Assembly (NCBI GenBank): GCA_905479295.1
Contig: CAJQLY010000002.1
Location: 71,812-118,886, forward strand
Direction of reading: 5' to 3'
DNA: 47,075 nt
Source: an uncultured Gammaproteobacteria bacterium
GTDB lineage: Bacteria; Pseudomonadota; Gammaproteobacteria; UBA4575
Numbering within the stretch: position 1 is the stretch's first letter; every line of letters begins with the position of its first letter. Positions 10,912 to 20,312 of this stretch are shown piece by piece. The notes under the pieces are model-generated. The model saw nothing but the letters and a program-made list of their open reading frames with translations. It had not been told where the DNA came from and did no database searches. Made by a program: the position numbers and the translations under genes.

Positions 10912-13033
10912 AACCTCGAATGCTACCTTGTAGTTGTTCACTAAGTGCAGAGCCTAATGTAGTTAAGCCTTTCAGGGTGAATTGTACTTCTATACTTTTA
11001 TTGTAGTCACCTTCACTATCATTGGTGTAGCGGCGACCAACAACACGGATCTTCCAGCAGCAGGTATCGTATTCAAGGCCTGCTAGTAAATCGATGTCTT
11101 GTTCTTCTTTTAAATCATAGTTCCAACGACCTACAGCACGCCATTCACTTGAGATGGGCACGATAACGGAAAGGTCAGACTGCGAGTAGTCTAGACGACG
11201 GTAACGGTGTGCTAGATTTAGAACGATGTTACGTTCTGATGTGTAATTTAGACTGACATTGGAACGGTCAAACTGATCCTCATAGGTATCATAGGTTGCG
11301 CTAGCCACGGCACGTATAGCTTTGTTTGGTGTTATCGATAACTCTGCAGCTATATTCGATGAGTTTTCATCAACTTCAGCAGTGCTGTCGGTTTCTGTCA
11401 CTTCTAGGTTTCTGAAGTAGAAGATCTGGCCAACACTGGCACGTAGTAATTCGCGGCCACTATCTTGCGAAAATAAGCGACTAGTTAGAGCTGCGGTTAG
11501 TTGATTGGCGTCGGCTATCCGGTCGACATTAGAGAATCGATTAGTACGAAATATCTGGGCAAAGGTGAATTCATTTTCACCGGTATCAAAGACAGGGATA
11601 TCATTTTGTGAACGCTTCGGTGTATGTAGATAAAACAGGCGTGGCTCTAAGGTTTGTCGATAAGCTAGGCCACCAAGTGGGCGTTCAAATAAGGCTTTAG
11701 CATCCAAAGAAAAGCTAGGCAGACTACGATCGGGTGTATCATCACCTGAGTTATTGTTTAAGTCATAACGGGTATGCATTAAACGCATGGCTGGTTTGAT
11801 GGAATAGGCTGCATTGGCCCAAGTGCGACTCAGCTCCATCTGAAAGTGACTACGTTCACCATCAACTTTGGAATCGTGATCAAAAGAGGTCCATTCGCCA
11901 CGGGATGTGAATTCAAAGCTGCCGGGTAAACCAAAGCGATTATTAATTTGGAGTTGTGGCCGGATAGTGTAAGGGTCATCGATTGAATCATGGTTTTCAT
12001 CCACGATTTGGAAATCTTGGTAGCGTAGGCGACCATTCCAGCTGCCACCGAAGTGTTGCGCGCTATAGTTTAAATCACCACGACGTTCTAAACGCTGTAA
12101 GCTACTGGCACCTAAGGTATCACCTAAATCTTCAAAGTAGGTGTCATCAGAGGCCTTGTTGAATAGTAGGTCAGTGCTCCAAGCCTGTGTGAAGCGTTGT
12201 TTATGCGAGAGACTGAGGTAATAACGACCATCGTTATACTCGCTATCATCAATCGCTCGCAGATTTATTTGTCCAGCATAGTGTTCATCGAGGTAACGGG
12301 TCTGTAAGCCTAGCTCGGTACCACGTTTGGTGAAATAACGAGGTGTGATTAAAGCGTCACGATTAGGCGCGATATTCCAGTACCAAGGTGTTTCTATTGA
12401 GAAGCCAGATGAGCTACTACGGGACCAAGTTGGGGTAACGAAGCCAGTCTTACGCTCGCCTGTGAGTGAGAAACTCATATAGGGAGAATAGAAAATAGGG
12501 ACACCTTTAAAGCGTGTGGTGACATTGCGGCCAGTAGCGATACCGGTCTTGCGGTTGATGCTGACATCTTTTCCACGTAGCTCCCAAGAGCGAGCGGTAA
12601 ATGTACAGGTGGAGTAAGTACCGTTATCTAGTTCAATGATCTCTTCTGACACCTTACGGGCTTGATCAGCCGTACCACTACCATGGGATGGCGCATACCA
12701 ATAAGTAACATCGTTACCTACTGCGGTTTTATCATCAGTGCGGTATTCACCAGAAATAGGCGCTTGCATGGTGTATTCGTCGTCATAGATGACAACATTA
12801 CCAGTCGCTATCGCTTTATTCTCTTTGTCAGAATACTGTACATGGTCAGCGTGTAGGTGCTCATTGTTACGAAACATGTGCACACGATTAGGGGTATTAT
12901 CATCCAGAGATGGTAGACCCAAGCTCTCACGAGGTTGCCCCTGAGGGCCACATTGTTTGAAGCGAAATAGGTCTTCTGCGACGGCTGTCGAGCTGAAAAA
13001 AAGGCTTAAAATAAGGATTAGGCTAAAACGCAT
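10883..13033 (-). CDS. lptD: LPS-assembly outer membrane protein
   Basis: Signal peptide, HLHADHVQYSDKENKAIATGNVVIYDDEYTM (OstA domain), KTGFVTPTWSRSSSSGFSIETPWYWNIAPNRDA; adjacent to surA. Confidence 0.93.
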   Translation of the reverse strand: MRFSLILILSLFFSSTAVAEDLFRFKQCGPQGQPRESLGLPSLDDNTPNRVHMFRNNEHLHADHVQYSDKENKAIATGNVVIYDDEYTMQAPISGEYRTDDKTAVGNDVTYWYAPSHGSGTADQARKVSEEIIELDNGTYSTCTFTARSWELRGKDVSINRKTGIATGRNVTTRFKGVPIFYSPYMSFSLTGERKTGFVTPTWSRSSSSGFSIETPWYWNIAPNRDALITPRYFTKRGTELGLQTRYLDEHYAGQINLRAIDDSEYNDGRYYLSLSHKQRFTQAWSTDLLFNKASDDTYFEDLGDTLGASSLQRLERRGDLNYSAQHFGGSWNGRLRYQDFQIVDENHDSIDDPYTIRPQLQINNRFGLPGSFEFTSRGEWTSFDHDSKVDGERSHFQMELSRTWANAAYSIKPAMRLMHTRYDLNNNSGDDTPDRSLPSFSLDAKALFERPLGGLAYRQTLEPRLFYLHTPKRSQNDIPVFDTGENEFTFAQIFRTNRFSNVDRIADANQLTAALTSRLFSQDSGRELLRASVGQIFYFRNLEVTETDSTAEVDENSSNIAAELSITPNKAIRAVASATYDTYEDQFDRSNVSLNYTSERNIVLNLAHRYRRLDYSQSDLSVIVPISSEWRAVGRWNYDLKEEQDIDLLAGLEYDTCCWKIRVVGRRYTNDSEGDYNKSIEVQFTLKGLTTLGSALSEQLQGSIRGYEDRNTYTD

Positions 13034-13142
13034 AATAGGATTGTAATTAGTTCCAATAGAGCAAGAAAATTTGGATGGGTAGCCTGTTTCGATGGGCGCA
13101 ACAGGATTGTTGTTTATTTTCGCCTAAAATTAGATTGAAAGC

Positions 13143-14333
13143 ATGAATAGTATAGAGCATTACAGACAAAAAGGTGCGGTTAGAAAGACTTTGCTAGTTA
13201 TCATAGCGATAGTCGCACTCAGTATTAGCATAATTTGGGGTTTGGTGGTGACAAAGTCTGAGCCAGTCATGGTCTTGCAAGCAACTCCTGCGCTTAAAGT
13301 GACCCTGACAACAGTACAAAGACAGTCGCTACAGCCATATGAAAAGCTTACTGGCAGACTTTATCCGCTGCGCTCTAGTGCGCTTCATTTCGAGGTTGCT
13401 GGACGCTTGGCAGGACGTTTGGTTGAGCCCGGTGCCGCAGTGAGCCAAGGCCAACCTCTATTACAATTGGATCGATCTGATTATGCAGACCGGTTAAAGC
13501 AAGCACAGTCTGAATTCAATATTGAAAAACAGGGTGCTGAGCGAGATCGTGTGCTATTGCAATTAGCGCAGGCCAATCTACAACTACAAGAGAATAAGCA
13601 GCGTCGTCTAGAGCAACTAAGCAGTAAGAACATGGTGGCGAAGAATCAACTTGATGATGCGCATCAACAGGTGATTGCACTGCGTGGTGAAGTACAGAAG
13701 TTAGAGTTTTCCACCATGACCGCCAATAGTCGAATTGCAATGCAGCAAAGTAAGCTGTCTCAAGCGCAACGTAATTTGGCACGGACTACTTTACGTGCTC
13801 CATTTGACGGCTATGTTAATGAGGTGATGTTAGAGCAGGGTGACCGGGTCAGTCTTAATGCGCTCGCTCTTACAGTAGTCGATACCAGTGCTTATGACCT
13901 ACAGTTGCAATTGCGAGGCGAATTATTGAGTGGCCTATCTTTGGCACAAGAGGTCACGGTAGATGTTGCTGGTTATCAATATGACGCTACAGTGATTGCA
14001 TTACAGCCAGATCCAGACTTGGACACTAATACACACGAACTACGGTTACGTTTGCAGGGTGAGGGTTTGCGCTCAGGTATGCTAGCGGCAGCCAATCTGC
14101 CACATCAGCGATTAAACCAAGTGCTTACTATTCCTAGTGCCGCTGTCTTGAGCCTACGTGGTGAGAGCTATGTTTTTGTTTACAACGAAGGGTTAGTTCA
14201 TCGCAATTTAGTTCAGCTAGGTAAGCGTGTAGGGCAACAAGTGCTGGTGCTTGAAGGTTTGCAGGCGGGGCAAGCAGTAGTCGCTAGAGATATTGTCTCA
14301 CTGCGTGATGGACAAGCGGTTGTCTTTGAGTAA
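13143..14333 (+). CDS. RND efflux periplasmic adaptor (membrane fusion) subunit
   Basis: GRLAGRLVEPGAAVSQGQPLLQLD, coiled coil, ARTTLRAPFDGYVNEVMLEQGDRV. Confidence 0.88.
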   Translation: MNSIEHYRQKGAVRKTLLVIIAIVALSISIIWGLVVTKSEPVMVLQATPALKVTLTTVQRQSLQPYEKLTGRLYPLRSSALHFEVAGRLAGRLVEPGAAVSQGQPLLQLDRSDYADRLKQAQSEFNIEKQGAERDRVLLQLAQANLQLQENKQRRLEQLSSKNMVAKNQLDDAHQQVIALRGEVQKLEFSTMTANSRIAMQQSKLSQAQRNLARTTLRAPFDGYVNEVMLEQGDRVSLNALALTVVDTSAYDLQLQLRGELLSGLSLAQEVTVDVAGYQYDATVIALQPDPDLDTNTHELRLRLQGEGLRSGMLAAANLPHQRLNQVLTIPSAAVLSLRGESYVFVYNEGLVHRNLVQLGKRVGQQVLVLEGLQAGQAVVARDIVSLRDGQAVVFE

Positions 14334-14342
14334 GGCATAGCT

Positions 14343-17300
14343 ATGGGTATTATTCAGTTTTCCATTCGTAATTCGCTGGTTGTTAATCTCTTCCTCCTTA
14401 TTGTTGTTATTGCTGGTGCCTTAGCCTGGACTAATCTACCTCAGGAAATGTTTCCGGTGGTCGATCTTGACCGTGTTCGTGTCACAACAGAATTTGAAGG
14501 TGCACCTCCTGCTGAGGTCGAAAAGCAGATCACACTAGTTATTGAAGAAGAGCTAGAAAGTCTGCCAGATATTGATCTAGTCACTTCTGAAAGCTCTGAA
14601 GGGCTGTCTAAAATTGAGATTCAGCTCAAGCCAGATACCGATGTCGATGATTTTCTGATTGAAGTTCGAGCCTTGGTTGATGCCATCAACGACCTGCCAG
14701 AAGAAGCTGAAACAGCAACAGTAAGCCGTCTGAAAACACGTTTCCCAGTGATTAGTTTGGCTCTCTATGGCGATATTCCACCTGGACTTTTATACGCTAC
14801 TGCAGAGGATGTCAGGCGCGATATTCTGGCATTACCTGGTGTTGGTAGTGTCGGTATTGCAGGGGATAGAGATTGGGAGTTATGGATTGTGGTTGATCCA
14901 CAACACCTAGCTGCACGGGCAATTACTCTAGAGCAGGTGCAACAGTCGATACGAGCTAATTTAAGAGATTTGCCTGGTGGTTCGGTGCAATCTTCTGAAG
15001 GCGATATTTTGCTACGGGGTATGGGTGTAGCCAATAGTGTTGAGGCAGTCGAACGCTTAGTCATACAAAGTGAGATTGGTGGCGGCCAGTTGATGCTGGG
15101 AGAGGTTGCTGAAGTTCAGTTACGGCTACAAGAAGAACAAACATTGGGACGCTTTAATGGTGCTCCCTCAATTAACTTAACCATTACCAAAACAGCTAAG
15201 GCTTCGACCATTGATATCGCTGCTGCTGTCCGAACCTATACAGATGAAATCAGAGCAAGCTTGCCGCTAGGGATTGAGGTTGGGTTATTTAGTGATCTTT
15301 CGGTGTACGTTAAAACACGTTTAGATACGGTTAAGTCCTCTGGCCTGATTGGCTTGATCTTGGTCTTAGCTTCGCTCTACTGGTTCTTAAATTTCCGTGT
15401 CGCCTTTATTACTGCTTTGGGTATTCCCGTATCATTCTTGATTGGTGTGATCTTGATGTATTACCTGGGCTACACCATCAATATGATCTCTTTATTTGCC
15501 TTCTTGATTGCCCTAGGCATGATTGTCGACGATGCGATTATTGTGACTGAGAATGTCTATCGGCACATCGAAAATGGTGTCGCTCCTAGACAGGCGGCGA
15601 GAATTGGTTCGGCAGAGGTGTTTTGGCCAATCGTGGCATCGACTACCACGACAATTGCTGCATTCATGCCGATGTTTGGCATTACCGGAACCATGGGTAA
15701 GTTTATTGAAGTGATCCCTGTCGTGGTGACGGTCACATTGATTGGTTCTCTGATTGAGGCCTTTGTGATCTTGCCAGCCCATGCTGCCGATTACCTGCGG
15801 CTAAAGAAGGAAAAGAAAAAGAGTAGGTTTTGGTCTCAGGGCTTACAGCGTTATTTATCGGTACTTCGTTGGTCGTTGCTTAATCGCTATATTGTCTCTA
15901 TAGGCACCTTGGCTATCCTCGCTATCTTCCTCACCTATGCTGCTACTCGGTTACCCTACAATCAATTTGGTAGCGTTGAGACAGGCCAATTCATGGTTAA
16001 CATTGAGGCGCCTAATACCTACAGTTTGGATGACTCAGCACTATTAGCTGAAACAATCGAAGAACGCATTCTGTCATCCATGGATGAACAGCAAGAGCTT
16101 AAGTCGATGTTAACGAATGTGGGTGTTACCTTGATTGACTTCAATCGTCTGAAGATGGGTAGCCACTACATTCAAATTATTATTGATCTAGAAAAAGCCG
16201 CACCTAAAGGCTTCATTGAAAACTATGTCTCACCGGTGGTGAATCTAAAATTCAGTACTGAGGGTACGCGTAGTCGTAGCACGGAAGAGGTGATTAATCA
16301 GATCCGTATGCAGTTACAGGATATTGCCGGTGTTCAACGCTTTTCTATCCTGCGTCCACAGGGTGGGCCAGCGGGGTCTGATATTGAGGTTGGTGTGAGT
16401 GGCGATAACATTGATCGTCTGATCGCGCTTTCTAGTGAGGTGAAACAATTCCTACGTCAGTTACCTGGGGTTCAGGATGTACAGCAAGATTTAGAGCCGG
16501 GTAAATTAGAGTATCAATATAGCTTGAATGAGCGGGGCCGTGAGTTAGGCCTAACGCAACAACAAATATCAAATGCCGTACGAACCGGTTATGTTGGATT
16601 AGAGCTGGAACATGTGAGTTGGGATAACGAGCGTTATCCAGTGCGCCTGATCTATCCGGATCAACTACGCAAAGATGGTAGCACCTTGATTAATTTGCCG
16701 ATCACCTTACCTTTGGGTGAGACGGTTTATTTAGGTGAGGTGGCGGATATTACTCTGTCTCGCGGACTGGGCACCATCCTGCGCCGAGATGCTGAACGCT
16801 TGGCGTTGGTTACGGCCGAGGTTGATACTGCAGTGACAACACCAATGGAAGTGAATGCCCTGGTTGAGCGTCAATTTAGTGATCGGTTTAAAAATGACCC
16901 TAATTATGAGCTGCTATTCTTAGGTGAGAAAAAAGAGGCCAATGATTCGTTCAAAGATGTCTTTAGTGTTTTAATTATTTCGTTAGCGATAATCTTCTTT
17001 ATCCTGGCTACCTTATTTAAATCAATACTCGATCCTTTCGTTATCATGTTGGCGATCCCGTTTGGTATTGTTGGTGTGATTATCGGTCATATGTTGTTTA
17101 ACTATAATCTGCAATTCTTATCGATGATTGGCTTCCTTGCGCTAACTGGTATCGTAGTAAATGATTCACTGATTCTGGTCGACTTTGCAAAGAAACGCCG
17201 GGCACAAGGCATAGCCTGTGTGGAGGCCTTGATCGACGCTGGGCGTACACGTATTCGTCCAATCTTACTCACCACAGTGACTACCTTCCTTGGTATCTCA

Positions 17301-17501
17301 CCACTAATCTTCTTTGCTAGTGGGCAAACTGCATTCTTATCACCGATGGCGATTAGCTTGGGCTTTGGCCTGATTTTTGCGACCGTATTAATCTTGCTAG
17401 TAGTGCCTTGTTTTTACATGGTGGCAGATGATTTTAGAAACTTTTTACAACGCCTAAGGGCGCTTGCAACCGGGTTTGAGCAAGACAAGCCAGAAATCTG
17501 A
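14343..17501 (+). CDS. RND-family efflux transporter permease
   Basis: 1052 aa; PVVDLDRVRVTTEFEGAPPAEVEKQIT, NMISLFAFLIALGMIVDDAIIVTENVYRHIE, FLALTGIVVNDSLILVD. Confidence 0.93.
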   Translation: MGIIQFSIRNSLVVNLFLLIVVIAGALAWTNLPQEMFPVVDLDRVRVTTEFEGAPPAEVEKQITLVIEEELESLPDIDLVTSESSEGLSKIEIQLKPDTDVDDFLIEVRALVDAINDLPEEAETATVSRLKTRFPVISLALYGDIPPGLLYATAEDVRRDILALPGVGSVGIAGDRDWELWIVVDPQHLAARAITLEQVQQSIRANLRDLPGGSVQSSEGDILLRGMGVANSVEAVERLVIQSEIGGGQLMLGEVAEVQLRLQEEQTLGRFNGAPSINLTITKTAKASTIDIAAAVRTYTDEIRASLPLGIEVGLFSDLSVYVKTRLDTVKSSGLIGLILVLASLYWFLNFRVAFITALGIPVSFLIGVILMYYLGYTINMISLFAFLIALGMIVDDAIIVTENVYRHIENGVAPRQAARIGSAEVFWPIVASTTTTIAAFMPMFGITGTMGKFIEVIPVVVTVTLIGSLIEAFVILPAHAADYLRLKKEKKKSRFWSQGLQRYLSVLRWSLLNRYIVSIGTLAILAIFLTYAATRLPYNQFGSVETGQFMVNIEAPNTYSLDDSALLAETIEERILSSMDEQQELKSMLTNVGVTLIDFNRLKMGSHYIQIIIDLEKAAPKGFIENYVSPVVNLKFSTEGTRSRSTEEVINQIRMQLQDIAGVQRFSILRPQGGPAGSDIEVGVSGDNIDRLIALSSEVKQFLRQLPGVQDVQQDLEPGKLEYQYSLNERGRELGLTQQQISNAVRTGYVGLELEHVSWDNERYPVRLIYPDQLRKDGSTLINLPITLPLGETVYLGEVADITLSRGLGTILRRDAERLALVTAEVDTAVTTPMEVNALVERQFSDRFKNDPNYELLFLGEKKEANDSFKDVFSVLIISLAIIFFILATLFKSILDPFVIMLAIPFGIVGVIIGHMLFNYNLQFLSMIGFLALTGIVVNDSLILVDFAKKRRAQGIACVEALIDAGRTRIRPILLTTVTTFLGISPLIFFASGQTAFLSPMAISLGFGLIFATVLILLVVPCFYMVADDFRNFLQRLRALATGFEQDKPEI

Positions 17502-17557
17502 AAAAACGCCATGTAACTGTTATATTGGCGACTTTATTAGGCTAGTGGCGTACCAAA

Positions 17558-18400
17558 ATGAAACTCACTGCAGAAGAATTTCTAAATCAGCAGCACAAGG
17601 CGATCACCTTGCTTGGCATGTCAGGTGTGGGTAAGACCACGCTTTCAAACAAATTAGATCGTTCACGGTGGTTCCATTATTCTGGTGACTATCGTATTGG
17701 AACAAAGTATCTCGAAGAGCCGATCCTCGACAATATCAAAGCCAAGGCCATGCGTATCGACTTTTTGGCCGATCTGCTGCGTTCAGACTCGATCTATATC
17801 TGTAACAATATTACAGTGAATAACTTAGAGCCGGTGTCGACTTTTCTAGGTAAGTTGGGAGATGAGCAGCTGGATGGATTGAGTTTGGATGAGTTTAAAT
17901 ATCGCCAGCAGCTACATTGCCAAGCCGAGATCTTTGCGATGTTGGATGTACCTGCCTTTATGGATAAGGCTGTGAATATTTATGGTTATCCAAATTTCTT
18001 AAATGATGCTGGCGGTAGTCTCTGTGAGCTGAATGATGAGGAGGTGTTTGAAACCCTCTCAGAAAACAGTTTGATTCTCTATATTCGTGCGGATGAAGAG
18101 CATGAAGAGACATTATGTCAGCGTGCGATCAGTCATCCTAAGCCGCTGTATTTTCAAGAACAGTTTTTAGATAAGCATCTTGCTCAGTATCTTGAAGAGA
18201 ATAATCTGAAGCAGGCAGGTGAAATAGTGCCTGACGAATTTAGCAGCTGGATCTTTCCAAAATTACTAGAGCATCGTAAGCCACTGTATGAATCTATTGC
18301 GCAGAAATACGGTTATACCGTAGAGCTGCATGAGATTGCTCAGGTACGCGATGAAAAAGACTTCATGGATCTTGTCTGTGATGCGATTAATCGCAAGTAA
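17558..18400 (+). CDS. P-loop ATPase-like protein of unknown function
   Basis: Walker A GMSGVGKTT near N-terminus; 280 aa. Confidence 0.7.
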   Translation: MKLTAEEFLNQQHKAITLLGMSGVGKTTLSNKLDRSRWFHYSGDYRIGTKYLEEPILDNIKAKAMRIDFLADLLRSDSIYICNNITVNNLEPVSTFLGKLGDEQLDGLSLDEFKYRQQLHCQAEIFAMLDVPAFMDKAVNIYGYPNFLNDAGGSLCELNDEEVFETLSENSLILYIRADEEHEETLCQRAISHPKPLYFQEQFLDKHLAQYLEENNLKQAGEIVPDEFSSWIFPKLLEHRKPLYESIAQKYGYTVELHEIAQVRDEKDFMDLVCDAINRK

Positions 18401-18438
18401 TTCATAATTTTATTTAGTGTATTTAGTGGTTATAGCTC

Positions 18439-19443
18439 ATGCCCTTAGTCCAGCATAATTCTTTACCCAGTATTGATCGTATCGCCCAAGAAGGGGGTGC
18501 AGTCTGCAGTCCTGATCAATGTCAGACGGATCTGCCGAGTTTGCGTATTGGCTTTTTAAATATGATGCCAGATAAAGCGTTACTAGCGACTGAGCGTCAG
18601 TTCTTACGCTTGCTGGCAAGTCACGACCAACTAAATTGCTACTTCTTACCATTTACTATTGCAGGCATTGAACGTGAAGATGAAGCCTTGCAGCATGTGC
18701 AAACTTACTACCAAAGTTTTGAACAAATTCAGCAGGGTAATTTAGATGCCTTGATTATCACTGGTGCTAATGTGACACAGGCAGTGTTAGCGCATGAATC
18801 GTTTTGGCAACCTTTAGAAGAGGTTTTATTGTGGGCGCAACAGAATGTGAATTCTACACTGTGTTCTTGTCTTGCTACGCATGCGGCCGCTAAGGTTTTC
18901 TACCAGTTGGATCGGCATCATCTAGGTACTAAGTGCTGGGGTGTTTTTGAGCATCAAGTGGTGTCTCCTGAGCATCCATTGGTGGCTGGTGTCGCAGCTC
19001 GATTTGATATGTGTCATTCCCGCTTTAACGATATCTCACAGCAGCAATTTGCACAGGTTGAGGTTGAGGTTTTGGTGCAAAGCATGGATGTTGGTGTGCA
19101 GCTTGCGAGTGATGCGGATATGCGTATGGTCTTTTTTCAAGGACACCCAGAATACGATGACATTAGTCTACTGAAGGAATATAAGCGCGAGATATTTGCC
19201 TATCTCAATCAGCAGCGTGATGAGTATCCGCCACTGCCCGCTGCTTATTTTGACCTACAGAGTCAGCAACTCTTACAGGAATATAAAGAGGCTGTCTTAG
19301 CGCAGCCACGCAGTAATAGTCTGATTGAATCCTTCCCTGATCAGGCGTTGAGCCCCAGCGTGACTCACCCTTGGCGTCAACCGGCATTACAGATATTTCG
19401 AAATTGGCTAGACTGCATACAGAAGCAGCATAAGTCAGTCTAG
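18439..19443 (+). CDS. Homoserine O-succinyltransferase/O-acetyltransferase (MetA)-like
   Basis: LRIGFLNMMPDKALLATERQFLRLL, TGANVTQ, CSCLATHAAAKVFYQ, FFQGHPEYD (MetA/glutamine-amidotransferase-like fold). Confidence 0.8.
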   Translation: MPLVQHNSLPSIDRIAQEGGAVCSPDQCQTDLPSLRIGFLNMMPDKALLATERQFLRLLASHDQLNCYFLPFTIAGIEREDEALQHVQTYYQSFEQIQQGNLDALIITGANVTQAVLAHESFWQPLEEVLLWAQQNVNSTLCSCLATHAAAKVFYQLDRHHLGTKCWGVFEHQVVSPEHPLVAGVAARFDMCHSRFNDISQQQFAQVEVEVLVQSMDVGVQLASDADMRMVFFQGHPEYDDISLLKEYKREIFAYLNQQRDEYPPLPAAYFDLQSQQLLQEYKEAVLAQPRSNSLIESFPDQALSPSVTHPWRQPALQIFRNWLDCIQKQHKSV

Positions 19444-19453
19444 AATAGACGAC

Positions 19454-20173
19454 ATGTGCGCACGCGTTAAAGTCTCCAAAACTGCTGCGATAAAAAGTTT
19501 GTTAGCCGATATGGGATTCTCGACCGAGAGCCTTGCTGAGCACTTGTTTGAGATCAACAAGGGCGAGCAACTTTTCCCTTATTACAAGCCATTAGCAGCA
19601 TTGTTTGTTGATAGTCAAAGCAGTATGGATTTGGCCTTAATGAACTGGGGCTGGCAACGTCCTTGGGATGAATCTAAGCGCTTATTTAATGCACGTAAAT
19701 GTAGCGCTAAGGGTCAAAGTATTTGGCAGAGTAAAGTATGGGGTGAGGCAATTCGTCAACGGCGCTGTCTGTTACCGATTGATTGTTTTTATGAGTGGGA
19801 TCAAAACTTCCCTCGTGGCAAACGACCACGTTATCGAATTGAGCCTGGCCAGCGTGAAGTGATGTCGTTAGGTGCAATCTATGAGATCAATCATGTAGGT
19901 GAGTTTTGCTTGTCTGTCTGTACCACAGAACCAAATGACAGCATGCAGCAGATACATCATCGTATGCCAGTGATGATTGAGCCCGAGCAGGCACAGGAGT
20001 GGTTATTTAGTGAGGATCAGCATGCGATTGATCATCTGATGCAACCTAGTGCAGAAAAGCAGATCCAGCTTATTTGTGAAAACAGTTTGACTGAGTCAAG
20101 CGGTAATCAGTCTGCTGATGAACATAATAGATCAGAAGCTGAAGGAAGGCCGTATACCCTGCCTTTGTTTTAA
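19454..20173 (+). CDS. SOS-response-associated DNA-protein crosslink protein, YedK/HMCES (SRAP) family
   Basis: Met-Cys-x-Arg N-terminus (MCARVK), WGWQRPW, FNARKCS, RRCLLPIDCFYEWD, IHHRMPVMI. Confidence 0.9.
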   Translation: MCARVKVSKTAAIKSLLADMGFSTESLAEHLFEINKGEQLFPYYKPLAALFVDSQSSMDLALMNWGWQRPWDESKRLFNARKCSAKGQSIWQSKVWGEAIRQRRCLLPIDCFYEWDQNFPRGKRPRYRIEPGQREVMSLGAIYEINHVGEFCLSVCTTEPNDSMQQIHHRMPVMIEPEQAQEWLFSEDQHAIDHLMQPSAEKQIQLICENSLTESSGNQSADEHNRSEAEGRPYTLPLF

Positions 20174-20312
20174 GGTGCAGTGATATAGCAGAGTTTAAGT
20201 AGGATTTAGTTGAGCTTAGTGAGAGCTGGTCTATACTTGATTAAAAGTAATAAAGTGCTTTGTTATTTGGTAAAACGAAAGTTCATAAATAGACAAAGGA
20301 AAATAACATAAG

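Noticed and set aside
14343-17501. RND permease as a novel methylotrophy transporter
   Set aside because: Sequence is a typical AcrB-type family member with its adaptor; no link to the C1 island.
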